A stretch of DNA of 64,000 bases from Paenibacillus sp. (GCF_035645195.1 NZ_DASQNA010000016.1:1-64000); one strand, 5' to 3'; shown: positions 17,104 through 25,984, numbered from the stretch's first letter. Program-made: numbers and translations. The notes: a model not told the origin generated them from the sequence alone.

Positions 17104-18048
17104 TTACCCGGTATGCCCGACCTTAGGCTCCTCCGCCGGCCGCTTGCGGTGCACGATGACGATGCCGGCCGCGACGAGCAGCAGGCCCAGCAGGACGAAC
17201 AGGTGGAACGGCTCGTTCAGCAGCATCGAGCTCAGCGCCACGCCGAAGACGGGAATGAGGAACAAATACATCGATACGTTGCCGACGCGGTTGTATTTCA
17301 TGATCGTATTCCACAGCACGAACCCCGCGGCCGACAGCACCGCAAGGTAGGCGAGCAGCCCCGCCGTGGCGGGGACGAAGTGGAACGTTCGGACGCCGCC
17401 GAACGCCGTCCCCGCGATCATCAAGCCGACGGCGCCGAACAGCATCTGATAGCCGGTCAAGTACGCGACGGGAATGGAGGCGGACTCCTCCTTCGCGAAC
17501 ACGTTGCCGATGCCCGCCGCAGCCATGGCGGCCAGCAAGCACGCCTCGCCGACGCCGAACCGAAACAGCGACGCGCCTTCCGTAATGTTGACCGCCGCCA
17601 CGCCGGCGAAGCCGATGAACAGCCCGGCGATTTTCCGCGCCGACAGCTTGTCGTCCTTGTACAGCATATGGGCGAACAACATTTGGAAAAAGGACGTCGT
17701 TCCGGAGATGACCGCGCCTTGCGAGCCCGTGGATAAGCTCAATCCGAAATAAAACAAGCAGTATTGCAGGAACGTTTGGAACGCACCCACCTTCAGCATC
17801 GGCAGCAGCGCCGCCCGCCGGAGCCGCACCGGTTCGTTCAGAACGCGCAGAAAGCCGAGAATCAGCAGCGAAGCGAGGAAAAAGCGCATGCCCGCGAACC
17901 AGAGCAGCTCCGACGTCTCCTCCGGACGGATGTCTAACGCCGCGTAGCTCGCCTTGATCGCGGGGAAGGCGCTGCCCCACAGCAGCGCGCACGCAGATGC
18001 GGAAGCCGCGATCCCGTAAGGATGCGTGAAAAACCGTTGAGCCGTCAT
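17104..18048 (-). CDS. DMT-superfamily (EamA) transporter
   Basis: 314 residues, about ten membrane helices in two EamA repeats, with LLWGSAFPAIKASYAAL at the start of repeat 1 and a basic C-terminal tail (VHRKRP). EamA proteins export metabolites or amino acids; the substrate cannot be read from sequence. ATG 18048 is preferred (GAGGGGG upstream) over a TTG 36 bases earlier. It is a single gene between pdaA and the cold-shock gene. Confidence 0.87.
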   Translation of the reverse strand: MTAQRFFTHPYGIAASASACALLWGSAFPAIKASYAALDIRPEETSELLWFAGMRFFLASLLILGFLRVLNEPVRLRRAALLPMLKVGAFQTFLQYCLFYFGLSLSTGSQGAVISGTTSFFQMLFAHMLYKDDKLSARKIAGLFIGFAGVAAVNITEGASLFRFGVGEACLLAAMAAAGIGNVFAKEESASIPVAYLTGYQMLFGAVGLMIAGTAFGGVRTFHFVPATAGLLAYLAVLSAAGFVLWNTIMKYNRVGNVSMYLFLIPVFGVALSSMLLNEPFHLFVLLGLLLVAAGIVIVHRKRPAEEPKVGHTG

Positions 18049-18134
18049 ACGAGCCCGAGCCCCCTCGAGGAGTAATGAATCCAAGAGTACAGGACTCGCG
18101 CCGACGGGTCAACGAGAAGCCCGAAACGAAGAAA

Positions 18135-18160
18135 ACCGCCCTCATCGAGATGAGAGCGGT
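18135..18160 (-). terminator. Rho-independent terminator of the cold-shock gene
   Basis: ACCGC(C)CTCAT and ATGAG(A)GCGGT pair around CGAG; on the minus strand it runs into TTTTCTTCG. Confidence 0.8.
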
Positions 18161-18172
18161 GCGGGTGTCTGT

Positions 18173-18373
18173 TTACAGTTTCACTACGTTTTCAGCCTGC
18201 GGGCCGCGGCTGCCTTGAACGATTTCGAACTGCACGCGCTGTCCTTCGTCCAAAGACTTGAACCCTTCGCCCGTAATCGCGCTGAAGTGCACGAATACGT
18301 CGTCCCCGCCTTCCACTTCGATGAAGCCGTACCCTTTTTCCGCGTTAAACCATTTCACTGTACCTGTTTGCAT
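18173..18373 (-). CDS. Cold-shock protein, CspA/CspB family
   Basis: 66 residues, the standard length. RNP1 is KGYGFIEV and RNP2 [23 protein letters not shown] and [10 protein letters not shown] are family signatures. It binds single-stranded RNA/DNA as an RNA chaperone. The start at 18373 has GGAGG 8 bases upstream; an in-frame Met five codons earlier is less well placed. The gene has a leader of at least 100 bases before any clear promoter, as in many csp genes. Confidence 0.95.
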   Translation of the reverse strand: MQTGTVKWFNAEKGYGFIEVEGGDDVFVHFSAITGEGFKSLDEGQRVQFEIVQGSRGPQAENVVKL

Positions 18374-18554
18374 GTTTTTTGCCTCCACATTTCAGTCTAC
18401 CGATCTTACTATGTCCATTCCCGGCGTTTTTAATCCTTCCCGAGCCGTTTTTGACGACGTCAATGTTTTCAAAACGGGTGCCTCCACCAGCGGGATAACG
18501 GCTCGCCGGGAACGGGAATACTACTTGAGGCCCGCGAGGCGAGGAGGTGCCCTG

Positions 18555-18707
18555 ATGAATATTATGGACGGGATGGACGCCGCTCGATTCACATCCGGCA
18601 ATCCGGATGCGTCCGGGGAGCGGAGATCGGCCGGCGAACGGAAGAAAACTGCGGATCGCGTCAAAAGCAAAATGCCGCAGGTGCTTCGCAACTTGAACAA
18701 TCGATGA
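18555..18707 (+). CDS. 50-residue hydrophilic protein, unknown
   Basis: A very strong site (GAGGAGG, 18541-18547) lies 7 bases before the ATG. The product is short, charged and Cys-free: MNIMDGMDAARF at the N-terminus, a basic Arg/Lys-rich middle and a possible short helix (ADRVKSKMPQVLRNLNN). Nothing identifies it. The spacing and codon use make a real small gene plausible; it is divergent from the cold-shock gene and upstream of the butanol dehydrogenase. Confidence 0.5.
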   Translation: MNIMDGMDAARFTSGNPDASGERRSAGERKKTADRVKSKMPQVLRNLNNR

Positions 18708-18803
18708 AACATGCCCCCGGCGACCCCGGGGGGATTTGCGTTCGCTGACCTTCGTCCGTATTCGATATAATGTAAATGATCAACTTTTTCGGGAGGGACG
18801 CAC

Positions 18804-19967
18804 ATGATTCCATTCAGGTACTATAATCCGACGCATCTGCTGTTCGGGAAAGACAAGCTGCAGGAGCTGCGCACGCTCGTGCCGATGTACGGCCGGAAGG
18901 TGCTGCTCGTGTACGGCGGGGGCAGCATTAAGGCGAACGGGCTGTACGATCTTGTGACGGAGCATTTATATGCCGTGGGGGCGGACTTCTACGAGCTCGG
19001 CGGGGTCGAGCCGAATCCGCGCTTGTCGACCGTACATAAAGGCGTCGACCTCTGCAAGCGCGAAGGCATCGAGTTTCTGCTCGCGGTCGGCGGCGGCAGC
19101 GTCATCGACTGCACGAAGGCGATCGCGGTCGGGGCGAAGATGGAAGGCGATGTTTGGGACGTCATTACCCGGAAAACGCCGGCGACCGACGCGCTGCCGT
19201 TCGGGACCGTCTTGACGCTGGCGGCCACGGGGTCCGAAATGAACGCCGGCTCGGTCATCACCAATTGGGAGACGAAGGAGAAAATCGGCTGGGGCAGCCC
19301 GCATACGTTCCCGAAGTTTTCGATTCTCGACCCGACGTTCACGTTCACGGTGCCGCGCGACCAAACCGTCTACGGCATGGTCGACATTATGTCCCACGTG
19401 CTCGAACAGTACGTGCACCATACCGAAAATACGCCCGTTCAGGACGGGTTCGCCGAAACGCTGCTGCGCACGGTCATCGCGACGGCGCCGAAGCTGCTTG
19501 CGGATTTGCATTCCTACGAGCACCGCGAAACGATTCTGTACTGCGGCACGATGGCGCTGAACGGCACGCTCGCGATGGGCGTGCAGGGCGATTGGGCGAC
19601 CCACAATATCGAGCATGCGGTCAGCGCCGTCTACGACATCCCGCACGGCGGCGGGCTTGCGATCTTGTTCCCGAATTGGATGGAGCATGTGATCGACGAA
19701 AACCCGGCGCGCTTTAAGCAAATGGCCGTCAACGTCTTCGGCATCGATCCCGCCTCGGGCGACGACCGCGAAGTCGGCCTCTCCGGCATACGCGCGCTCC
19801 GGGCGTTTTGGACGTCCATCGGCGCGCCGAGCCGGCTCGCCGACTACGGCATCGGCGAGGAGCATTTGGACGCAATGGCGGACAAAGCGATGGCGTTCGG
19901 CCCGTTCGGTCATTTCAAGAAGCTGCAGCGGGAAGACGTCCTCGCGATTTACCGCAAATCGCTGTAA
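18804..19967 (+). CDS. Iron-containing alcohol dehydrogenase, BdhA/YugJ-like butanol dehydrogenase
   Basis: 387 residues, normal for the family. The Rossmann part has [13 protein letters not shown] and [15 protein letters not shown]; the metal-binding half has Asp in [13 protein letters not shown] and His in [20 protein letters not shown], giving the usual Asp-His-His-His iron/zinc site. [10 protein letters not shown] is typical of NAD(P)H-dependent butanol dehydrogenases. It interconverts aldehydes and alcohols, often in fermentation. It is monocistronic, with GGGAGGG before the ATG and a strong terminator after the stop. Confidence 0.93.
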   Translation: MIPFRYYNPTHLLFGKDKLQELRTLVPMYGRKVLLVYGGGSIKANGLYDLVTEHLYAVGADFYELGGVEPNPRLSTVHKGVDLCKREGIEFLLAVGGGSVIDCTKAIAVGAKMEGDVWDVITRKTPATDALPFGTVLTLAATGSEMNAGSVITNWETKEKIGWGSPHTFPKFSILDPTFTFTVPRDQTVYGMVDIMSHVLEQYVHHTENTPVQDGFAETLLRTVIATAPKLLADLHSYEHRETILYCGTMALNGTLAMGVQGDWATHNIEHAVSAVYDIPHGGGLAILFPNWMEHVIDENPARFKQMAVNVFGIDPASGDDREVGLSGIRALRAFWTSIGAPSRLADYGIGEEHLDAMADKAMAFGPFGHFKKLQREDVLAIYRKSL

Positions 19968-19972
19968 CAACG

Positions 19973-20021
19973 AACGGCCGCATCCGGCACCGTATCAGGC
20001 GCCGCTCGCGGCCGTTTTTTT
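19973..20021 (+). terminator. Rho-independent terminator
   Basis: AACGGCCGC (19973-19981) pairs with GCGGCCGTT (20008-20016), followed by seven T. Confidence 0.85.
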
Positions 20022-20069
20022 GTTGTTTTCCCCGCTTCCCCGTTTCGGAACATACATTTTTTGGCAAAA

Positions 20070-20588
20070 CTATGTAGTACTGAGGATGCGCCGCCTCTTC
20101 CCGCGTAAAAACCACTGTTTCGTTTTATGGTAAAAGGCGAGCGTCAGCGTTTGGGCCGCCAAGTAGATGACGAACGAATAGCCTAAATTCCACTCTTTGT
20201 AAGTAAAAATTCGGACTTGGACGCACAGCAGCTCGAAAGCCGCCGCGATCAGCGACGAGGCAAGGATATACGCCGGAATCTCCAAGCCTTGGACGCGCAG
20301 CCGATGATAGCTGTGCACGAAAATAAAGCCCGCGACCGGATAAATAAACCAGGTTAGCAGATCGGCGACGTCGAACACCGGAATTTCGTTCGTATCGTAC
20401 CAATCCAGCGGCTTGATCCCGAGCGTATGGTCGGCCGCCTTGGCGAGGCTTAAGCTGAACAGCATGATCAGCAGCGTCAACGACGTCGGGAACGTGCGGC
20501 GCAGCCGATAAACGATAAAATACCCGACGACGATGCAGCCGAGGATGAACCAGTCGTTCACGTTGAAATTATGGAATGGGAGTATCAT
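20070..20588 (-). CDS. Membrane protein, possibly CBO0543 family
   Basis: 172 residues, four to five membrane helices, a basic C-terminus (LRGKRRRI). Motifs such as HNFNVNDWFILGCI and WYDTNEIP, and the length, recall the CBO0543 family of small Bacillota membrane proteins; that assignment is from memory. It overlaps the upstream membrane-protein gene by 20 bases, so the two are translated together. Function unknown. Confidence 0.7.
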   Translation of the reverse strand: MILPFHNFNVNDWFILGCIVVGYFIVYRLRRTFPTSLTLLIMLFSLSLAKAADHTLGIKPLDWYDTNEIPVFDVADLLTWFIYPVAGFIFVHSYHRLRVQGLEIPAYILASSLIAAAFELLCVQVRIFTYKEWNLGYSFVIYLAAQTLTLAFYHKTKQWFLRGKRRRILSTT

Positions 20589-21060
20589 AGGCGATGCCCT
20601 CCTTCCAAAGCAATCTTTGGAATGCGAATGTCGCGGCGAGGCTGATCAGGAATATGCTTCCCGTCTCCAGGATCGACACGCCTAAGGACCACCCTTTCAC
20701 CGGCGCCCACGCTTTCGCGGACACCAAAGCGAAGTCGACCGCGATGCACAGCGCGACGGCGATGCCCGCATACAGCCACTTCGCGGCCATGCGGTTCGCT
20801 CCGCGCATCGCATCGATTCCCCACACGATGATGACCGGAGTGATGATGTAAAAGTTGACCAGCCGCAAAAACATCTTATTCAGCTGGGAGGACACGTCGG
20901 CCCACTCCAAATTCAAAAGCACCATCATAAACACCGTGTCCTTCAAGAATACCGCCGTCATCCAGCAGAACGCGATCGCCAACGGGTGAAGATGCTTGCG
21001 CTTCACCCAGAAGGACACGAATAGCAGGATGGCGGAGGCAAACAAGCCGACGACGTACAC
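20569..21060 (-). CDS. Membrane protein, possibly CBO0543-related
   Basis: 163 residues, about five membrane helices, with a positively charged loop (WVKRKHLHP) after helix 1. It is the first gene of a two-gene unit with the membrane protein ending at 20070, overlapping by 20 bases. Both have similar size and topology, suggesting an interacting pair. No catalytic or transport motif is visible. Confidence 0.65.
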   Translation of the reverse strand: MYVVGLFASAILLFVSFWVKRKHLHPLAIAFCWMTAVFLKDTVFMMVLLNLEWADVSSQLNKMFLRLVNFYIITPVIIVWGIDAMRGANRMAAKWLYAGIAVALCIAVDFALVSAKAWAPVKGWSLGVSILETGSIFLISLAATFAFQRLLWKEGIAYDTPIP

Positions 21061-21168
21061 GCCATCACCGCCTTTTCCGAAAATTCGGCGCCCAATAACG
21101 CTCTATATATGCCAATATGCCCAACGTGCCCCCGGATAATCAAAACAAACCTTCGACATAACAAAACA

Positions 21169-21206
21169 AGCCCCCCTAGCGGCGATACCGCCCCGGGGAG
21201 CTTGCG
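21169..21206 (-). terminator. Probable terminator of the DinB-like gene
   Basis: AAGC-CCCC and GGGG-GCTT arms enclose an inner GGCGAT/ATCGCC-like stem; on the minus strand it ends in GTTTTGTT. Confidence 0.6.
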
Positions 21207-21222
21207 CGGCCGGCCCGCCGCG

Positions 21223-21690
21223 TCAGGAGAGAAGCATTTTATACATTTTGATCGCTTGGAAATGCATGCCTTCGTGATACAGCGTGAAATTGAGGAACGC
21301 CTCCGTCGTCGCCAGCGTCATGCCCGCCGACGTCGTATACGGCTCCGGCGCGCCTTCCTGGAGCTTTCCCTGCCAGGTCTGCTCGACTCTGGCCTGCTGC
21401 TCGCGCAGCATTTCCCGAATTTCGGCCAGCGCCGGCGGCCGCTTGGTCCAAGATGCCGGCGAGGTGCCCATGCCGAACGAAGCCGTGTACGCGGGAGGCA
21501 GCTTAGCCTCCTTGCCCTGCAGCACGAACGCGAACCGTTCATGCACCACATAAATATGACCGGCGTGCCAAAGTATCGAATTTCGGAAGCCTTCGGGCAC
21601 GACGTTCGCCGTCGCTTCCGACACTCCTTCCAATGCCTTCAATGTCTGGCCGCGGACGAACGTTAATTGATCGAATAGATACGTGGACAA
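21223..21690 (-). CDS. DinB-superfamily protein (putative metal-dependent thiol transferase)
   Basis: 155 residues, a four-helix bundle. The three metal-binding His positions are suggested by ILWHAGHIYVVHE and FTLYHEGMHFQAIK. Family members use bacillithiol or similar thiols in transfer reactions. The start was placed at TTG 21690, preceded by GGGGAGGGG, since no ATG fits; upstream in-frame sequence is not conserved-looking. It is divergent from the HNH nuclease gene across a 130-base promoter region. Confidence 0.8.
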   Translation of the reverse strand: MSTYLFDQLTFVRGQTLKALEGVSEATANVVPEGFRNSILWHAGHIYVVHERFAFVLQGKEAKLPPAYTASFGMGTSPASWTKRPPALAEIREMLREQQARVEQTWQGKLQEGAPEPYTTSAGMTLATTEAFLNFTLYHEGMHFQAIKMYKMLLS

Positions 21691-21774
21691 GACCTGCCCC
21701 TCCCCTGGGAATGAAGATTTTGGAAACAGTATACCATGGCGTACGTTCCGCTGCGGAACTTTGTGAAACTGCGT

Positions 21775-21780
21775 TATAAT
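21775..21780 (+). promoter_or_regulatory. Probable -10 element of the HNH nuclease gene
   Basis: A perfect TATAAT lies 43 bases before the ATG at 21823. No good -35 is seen at 17 bp (TGCGGA), so the promoter is weak or activated. Confidence 0.4.
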
Positions 21781-21822
21781 AGGAATACAAGGCGACAACG
21801 ACAGGCGGTGTGATCCGGAACG

Positions 21823-22536
21823 ATGAGCGACGCGACAGAGACCGAACGACAATCGAAAACATGTTATTACTGCGGGCAGGACAAACCTCTTTCCGAGTTT
21901 CTGCGCCGCACGGGCAAACGGGCGGGCAAACGGTCCCGACGGGGTCCGTGCCGAACGTGCCGCAGCGAACGCAAGACGATCGCAGCCCCGCTGCACGCGG
22001 AGCCCGCCCCGCCCGCCGCTCCTCCCGCTCCGGCGCCGCTCTCGAGGCCGGTTCCCGCGCGCGCGGCCGCGCCGCGCCCTTGGAAGCGGCCCCCGCTTCC
22101 CCCTTTGCCGCCGAAGCCGGAGGGTCCCGACCCCTCGGTGCTCCGCGTCAACCGCCATGGCATCGTCGGCATGCGCGGCAAGACGGACAAAGGACGCCGG
22201 TGGTATCAGGAAACCGACCTGGAGACGGCCGTGACGCTCGTCAAGGAACGGGCCGCCGTCGTCGTCAACCGTCATACGATCCGCCGCATTTACAGCAATA
22301 AGGCGTTCCGGCGGTACATCCTGGAGCGGGATCGCTACACCTGTTACTTCTGCGGGCAGCCGGGCGATACGATCGACCATCTGCTGCCGCGGGCGAAAGG
22401 CGGGCATACGACCCCGGCCAACTGCGTGTGCGCCTGCTCCTTGTGCAATCAGAGCAAAGCGGACCAAACGCTGCAGGACTTCATCGAGCGCGACCGCCGG
22501 CCTCGGCGCGTCCCCGACGACTCGGACGAATCATAA
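21823..22536 (+). CDS. HNH endonuclease with N-terminal zinc finger and proline-rich linker
   Basis: 237 residues. An N-terminal finger (CYYCG...CRTCR, residues 14-46) is followed by about 50 residues of Pro/Ala-rich linker (about 55-105). The C-terminal HNH nuclease has YTCYFCG, then TIDHLLPRAKGG and ACSLCNQSK (Cys pairs plus the catalytic His). HNH domains nick or cut DNA. Similar single genes occur outside phages in Bacillales. No portal, terminase or integrase gene is nearby, so a prophage origin is not supported. It ends in a hairpin shared with ogt. Confidence 0.88.
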   Translation: MSDATETERQSKTCYYCGQDKPLSEFLRRTGKRAGKRSRRGPCRTCRSERKTIAAPLHAEPAPPAAPPAPAPLSRPVPARAAAPRPWKRPPLPPLPPKPEGPDPSVLRVNRHGIVGMRGKTDKGRRWYQETDLETAVTLVKERAAVVVNRHTIRRIYSNKAFRRYILERDRYTCYFCGQPGDTIDHLLPRAKGGHTTPANCVCACSLCNQSKADQTLQDFIERDRRPRRVPDDSDES

Positions 22537-22540
22537 CGAC

Positions 22541-22577
22541 AGCCCGAAGATACGCGCGGCGCGCGCAGCTTCGGGCT
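22541..22577. terminator. Bidirectional hairpin terminator between HNH gene and ogt
   Basis: AGCCCGAAG (22541-22549) pairs with CTTCGGGCT (22569-22577), with an additional GC-rich palindromic loop. The T tracts are short. Confidence 0.6.
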
Positions 22578-22583
22578 GCTTGG

Positions 22584-23144
22584 TTAAAAGCGAAACCTTT
22601 CGTGCCCCGCGTCTTTCAACGGCGGGGCGCCCTCCAGCGATAACAGCCGCTGCTTGAGGCGCAGGCCGCCGCGGAAGCCGGTCAGCGCGCCGTTCGACCC
22701 GACGACGCGGTGACACGGCAGCAGCAGCGGCAGCGGGTTGCGGCCGACCGCGGCGCCGATCGCGCGGACGGCCTTCGGCCGGCCGACGTCTCGCGCCAGC
22801 TCGCCGTACGTTCGCACTTCGCCGTACGGGATCCGGCCGAGCGCCGCCCACGTCGCGAGCTGAAAGTCCGTTCCGGCGGGATCCAGCGGAATATCCTCGA
22901 AGCCGACCGGCTCGCCGGCGAAATATCGGCGCAGCCGGTCCAAGACGCCGAATTCCTCGAACGGCGACGCGTCCTCTGCGAGCGCCGCGCCGGGACGGCG
23001 CGCCCTACGCCGCTGGACCTCCGCTTCCAGTTCCTCGGGTCCGAACAAGACGGCGCTCACGCCCCGCCCGGTCGCGAGCAGCGTCCACCGCCGCTCCAGC
23101 GATTCCGGCAGCGTGTAATAATAGTGCGTCGCCTCCGCGTTCAT
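22584..23144 (-). CDS. ogt: Methylated-DNA--protein-cysteine methyltransferase
   Basis: 186 residues. The acceptor Cys is in LLPCHRVVGSNG, followed by GFRGGLRLKQRLL; the helix-turn-helix part includes GEVRTYGELARDVGRPKAVRAIGAA with the arginine finger. It repairs O6-methylguanine by transfer to itself. ATG 23144 has AAGGAGAGG upstream; a longer in-frame extension was rejected as antisense to the MFS gene. It lies 35 bases after the MFS pump gene on the same strand and may be cotranscribed. Confidence 0.93.
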   Translation of the reverse strand: MNAEATHYYYTLPESLERRWTLLATGRGVSAVLFGPEELEAEVQRRRARRPGAALAEDASPFEEFGVLDRLRRYFAGEPVGFEDIPLDPAGTDFQLATWAALGRIPYGEVRTYGELARDVGRPKAVRAIGAAVGRNPLPLLLPCHRVVGSNGALTGFRGGLRLKQRLLSLEGAPPLKDAGHERFRF

Positions 23145-23179
23145 GCGATCCTCTCCTTCGAAGAAATTTCCGAGACGGC

Positions 23180-24640
23180 TTAATGCATCGGCTTCGCCGC
23201 AGGATGGGTCACAATGACGCGGCGAATGAACAACGCCATGACGAGGCCGAGCAGCGTGACGATCATCGCGAACGTGAATACGTTCTGCGAGCCGAACGTC
23301 ATCGCGGACACCGCCGCGTCCGGAGCGGCTGCGGCTTCCGCGTTCTTCATATAATCGTGGATTCCGTTCGTCAGGATGCTCACCGCGATGGCTGTGCCGA
23401 TTGCGCCGGCGACTTGCTGCAGCGTGTTCATGACCGCCGTGCCGTCCGGGTACAATTCCGGCGGCAGCTGGTTCAGGCCGTTCGTCTGCGCCGGCATCCA
23501 CACCATGGCGATGCCGACCATCAGCAGGCAGTGCAGCACGACGATCAACACCGTCGCCGTTCCGGCATTGATGCCGGAGAACAACCACAACGCCGCGGCG
23601 ACGATGACGAGGCCGGGGATCACGAGCCACTTCGGCCCGTATTTATCGAACAATCCGCCCATAAGCGGCGACATGAAGCCGTTCAAAATGCTGCCCGGCA
23701 GCAAAATGAGACCCGCCGCGAACGCCGTAAGCGCCATGCCGTTCTGCATGTAAAGCGGCAAGATGAGCATTGTAGACAAAATGATCATCATGCAGAACAG
23801 CACCATGAACAACCCCACGACGAACATCGGGTACGTAAAGACGCGGAGATTCATCATCGGGTGTTTCCCGTACAGCTGACGAAGCGTGAATAGCAGCAGG
23901 CCGACAAGGCCGAGCGCGAGCGAAACGAGGACCGGCAGGCTCGACCAGCCTTCTGCGCCTTCGCCCGCTTTGCTGAAGCCGAATACGATGCCGCCGAATC
24001 CGATCGTCGATAAGAGCACGGACAGCGCGTCGATCTTCGGTTTCGTGATCTGCGAGACGTTATCCAAGTAAACGAGGCCGAACAGCAAGCCGATCACGAG
24101 GAACGGCAGCGAGATCCAGAAAATCCAATGCCACGACAAATATTCGATCAATAGTCCGGCGATCGTCGGACCGATGGCCGGCGCGAACATGAGCACGAGC
24201 CCGATGACGCCCATCGCCGCCCCGCGCTTCTCCGCCGGGATAATGATCAGGATCGTGTTGAACATGAGGGGCAGGAGCAGCCCCGTGCCCGCCGCCTGAA
24301 GCACCCGGGCCACCATGAGCGTTTCGAAATTCGGCGCGAGCGCGGCGACGAGCGTGCCGACGATCGAGCAGACGAGCGACGCGACGAACAGCTGGCGCGT
24401 CGTAAACCATTGAAGAAGCAATCCCGACACCGGGGTTAAAATGCCGAGCGTCAACAAAAAGCCGGTGGTGAGCCATTGCGCCGTCGCGGCCGTAATGTTC
24501 ATCACGTCCATCAAATTGCTGATCGCGATATTGAGCGCCGTTTCGCTGAACATGCCGACGAAGCCGCTGATTAACAGCGAAATCAAAATCGGCATGACGC
24601 GGTATTGCTTTTGTTCGTACGTACCTGCAGCTTGCTGCAT
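23180..24640 (-). CDS. MFS drug-efflux transporter, DHA2 family (14 TM)
   Basis: The 486-residue protein has 14 predicted helices, typical of EmrB/QacA/LmrB. Motif A-like loop LQWFTTRQLF, motif C GLVLMFAPAIGPTIAGLL in helix 5 and SWHWIFWISLPF are present. It expels lipophilic drugs using the proton gradient. The promoter just upstream contains a palindrome overlapping the spacer, suggesting repression by a TetR/MarR-type protein; the nearest candidate is the TetR gene at 25346. Confidence 0.92.
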   Translation of the reverse strand: MQQAAGTYEQKQYRVMPILISLLISGFVGMFSETALNIAISNLMDVMNITAATAQWLTTGFLLTLGILTPVSGLLLQWFTTRQLFVASLVCSIVGTLVAALAPNFETLMVARVLQAAGTGLLLPLMFNTILIIIPAEKRGAAMGVIGLVLMFAPAIGPTIAGLLIEYLSWHWIFWISLPFLVIGLLFGLVYLDNVSQITKPKIDALSVLLSTIGFGGIVFGFSKAGEGAEGWSSLPVLVSLALGLVGLLLFTLRQLYGKHPMMNLRVFTYPMFVVGLFMVLFCMMIILSTMLILPLYMQNGMALTAFAAGLILLPGSILNGFMSPLMGGLFDKYGPKWLVIPGLVIVAAALWLFSGINAGTATVLIVVLHCLLMVGIAMVWMPAQTNGLNQLPPELYPDGTAVMNTLQQVAGAIGTAIAVSILTNGIHDYMKNAEAAAAPDAAVSAMTFGSQNVFTFAMIVTLLGLVMALFIRRVIVTHPAAKPMH

Positions 24641-24683
24641 GAGTATTCCACGTCCCTATCCTTAATAGATTCTTTCTGTCTAT

Positions 24684-24717
24684 CTGTAACAATAAATTTT
24701 ACAGTTACGAAAGTCAA
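24684..24717 (-). promoter_or_regulatory. Promoter with overlapping operator for the MFS pump
   Basis: On the minus strand TTGACT (24712-24717) and TATTGT (24689-24694) are separated by exactly 17 bp. A palindrome CTGTAA...TTACAG (24684-24689/24699-24704) and a nested GTAAC...GTTAC cover the -10 and spacer, where a repressor would block polymerase. Confidence 0.65.
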
Positions 24718-24791
24718 TACTTGGATACAAAATCCTTTTTAAAGATATCATGTCGGGAAGACCAAAGCTGTCATATTTCTTTGCGCATCCG

Positions 24792-24819
24792 AAAAGGCGA
24801 TCCAGTTCCCTGGATCGCC
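24792..24819 (-). terminator. Rho-independent terminator
   Basis: A 10-bp perfect stem GGCGATCCAG/CTGGATCGCC with a 4-base loop, then TTTT on the minus strand, ends the DUF4188 transcript. Confidence 0.85.
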
Positions 24820-24835
24820 CTCCGTTCCATCGCAC

Positions 24836-25333
24836 TTATCGCGGCGTGCCGCCGGCCGCTTGCCCTTCAGCCATCCTGCCCCGAGCCGTTTCCCGGCGTC
24901 CGGCGACGGGGACATGCCGCCCCGCCCGGGCCAAGCCATACACCGGCATATTGACGTACATGCACTCATATCGCCCAGGCTCCACCACGTAGGACTCGTG
25001 ATAAAATCCTACCGCTCCGGTGTCTGCCACATTTCTATTAAAATCCTTCCACGCTTTCAAATGCAGCCCCGCATGTCGGGAATAATGCTCCAAATGCTCG
25101 AACGATTTCCAATATTGCAAAAGCGTTACGCCCCGCCAGCTGACGAAAAACTTCATGTCCAAAAATCCGAGCTCTTTGTTGCGATACAGCTCGGTAATCA
25201 TTTTTTGCATCGATACGATGATCGGAATCCATAAATGCAGTTTCCATAACTGATGAATCCGAACGCCGATGACGAATACAGCGAACGATTCGTCCATTTG
25301 GGCCGTGTACCGGCCCGGAATCCATTTTGCCAT
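24836..25333 (-). CDS. DUF4188-family protein (monooxygenase-like dimeric alpha/beta barrel)
   Basis: 165 residues. The pattern GRYTAQMDESFAVFVIGVR near the start, LLQYWKSFEHLEHYSR in the middle and a C-terminal FYHESYVVEPGRYECMYVNMP fit DUF4188, described as a monooxygenase-family domain. No cofactor motif is evident. It follows the TetR gene by 12 bases on the same strand, so it belongs to the same unit and is a likely effector or target of that regulator. Confidence 0.8.
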   Translation of the reverse strand: MAKWIPGRYTAQMDESFAVFVIGVRIHQLWKLHLWIPIIVSMQKMITELYRNKELGFLDMKFFVSWRGVTLLQYWKSFEHLEHYSRHAGLHLKAWKDFNRNVADTGAVGFYHESYVVEPGRYECMYVNMPVYGLARAGRHVPVAGRRETARGRMAEGQAAGGTPR

Positions 25334-25345
25334 GAAAGCTCTCTC

Positions 25346-25978
25346 CTAACGGATTAAAGTTTGAAGGTGCATTTCGTACACTTTCATGATGTCGCGCTCT
25401 TGATAAATGTGCGCCGTCAAGTAAGCGCCGTAAAATATGCTGAAAACGACTTTCACCAAATCCTCGACCGGCCGATCGTCCGAAATCGCGCCGTCCTCTT
25501 TGGCCTCCGTCAAGTAATGATAAAACAGCTCGCCTAATTCGGGAGCCCGAGGGCTAACCTCATGCTCCCGCCCCGGATAGAGCAAATGGATTTCCGCCTC
25601 GGTCAGCACCGGCATCGCGGGATGCATCCGCTCTTCGGACAAGAACGAGATTAGACTGAGCATCAACCCGGGACGATCCTTCGCCCCGTTCGCGACGTCC
25701 CGGAACAAAAATCGGATGCCTTCCAATCCGCGAAGCGGCCGATCCCGAAGGTCCAACAATCGGTTGGTCAACCATAATCGCATGAAATAGACCAGTATGT
25801 CCTCTTTCCGAGGGAAAAATTTGAAGAACGTCACCTTGGACACCTCGGCCCGTTCACAAATATCCTCCAGCCGGACTTCCCGAAACGTTTTCCCTTCGAT
25901 TAATTCTACGCAAGCTTTGAAGATCGACAGCTTCGTTCTCGTTTTTTTGATTTCCCGCAATGCGATTCTCGAGGTCAT
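25346..25978 (-). CDS. TetR/AcrR-family transcriptional regulator
   Basis: 210 residues. The N-terminal helix-turn-helix (about 15-60) reads FREVRLEDICERAEVSKVTFFKFFPRKEDIL, the classic TetR signature, with Phe-Phe-Lys-Phe-Phe in place of the commoner YYHF. The ligand-binding C-terminus is unassigned. It lies between the 2TM protein (6-base gap) and the DUF4188 gene. It may act on its own cluster or on the MFS promoter at 24.7 kb. Confidence 0.92.
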   Translation of the reverse strand: MTSRIALREIKKTRTKLSIFKACVELIEGKTFREVRLEDICERAEVSKVTFFKFFPRKEDILVYFMRLWLTNRLLDLRDRPLRGLEGIRFLFRDVANGAKDRPGLMLSLISFLSEERMHPAMPVLTEAEIHLLYPGREHEVSPRAPELGELFYHYLTEAKEDGAISDDRPVEDLVKVVFSIFYGAYLTAHIYQERDIMKVYEMHLQTLIR

Positions 25979-25984
25979 ATTGCG

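Noticed and set aside
21823-22536. Prophage or mobile element around the HNH gene
   Set aside because: No integrase, portal, terminase, att-like repeats or composition change; neighbours are ordinary chromosomal genes.
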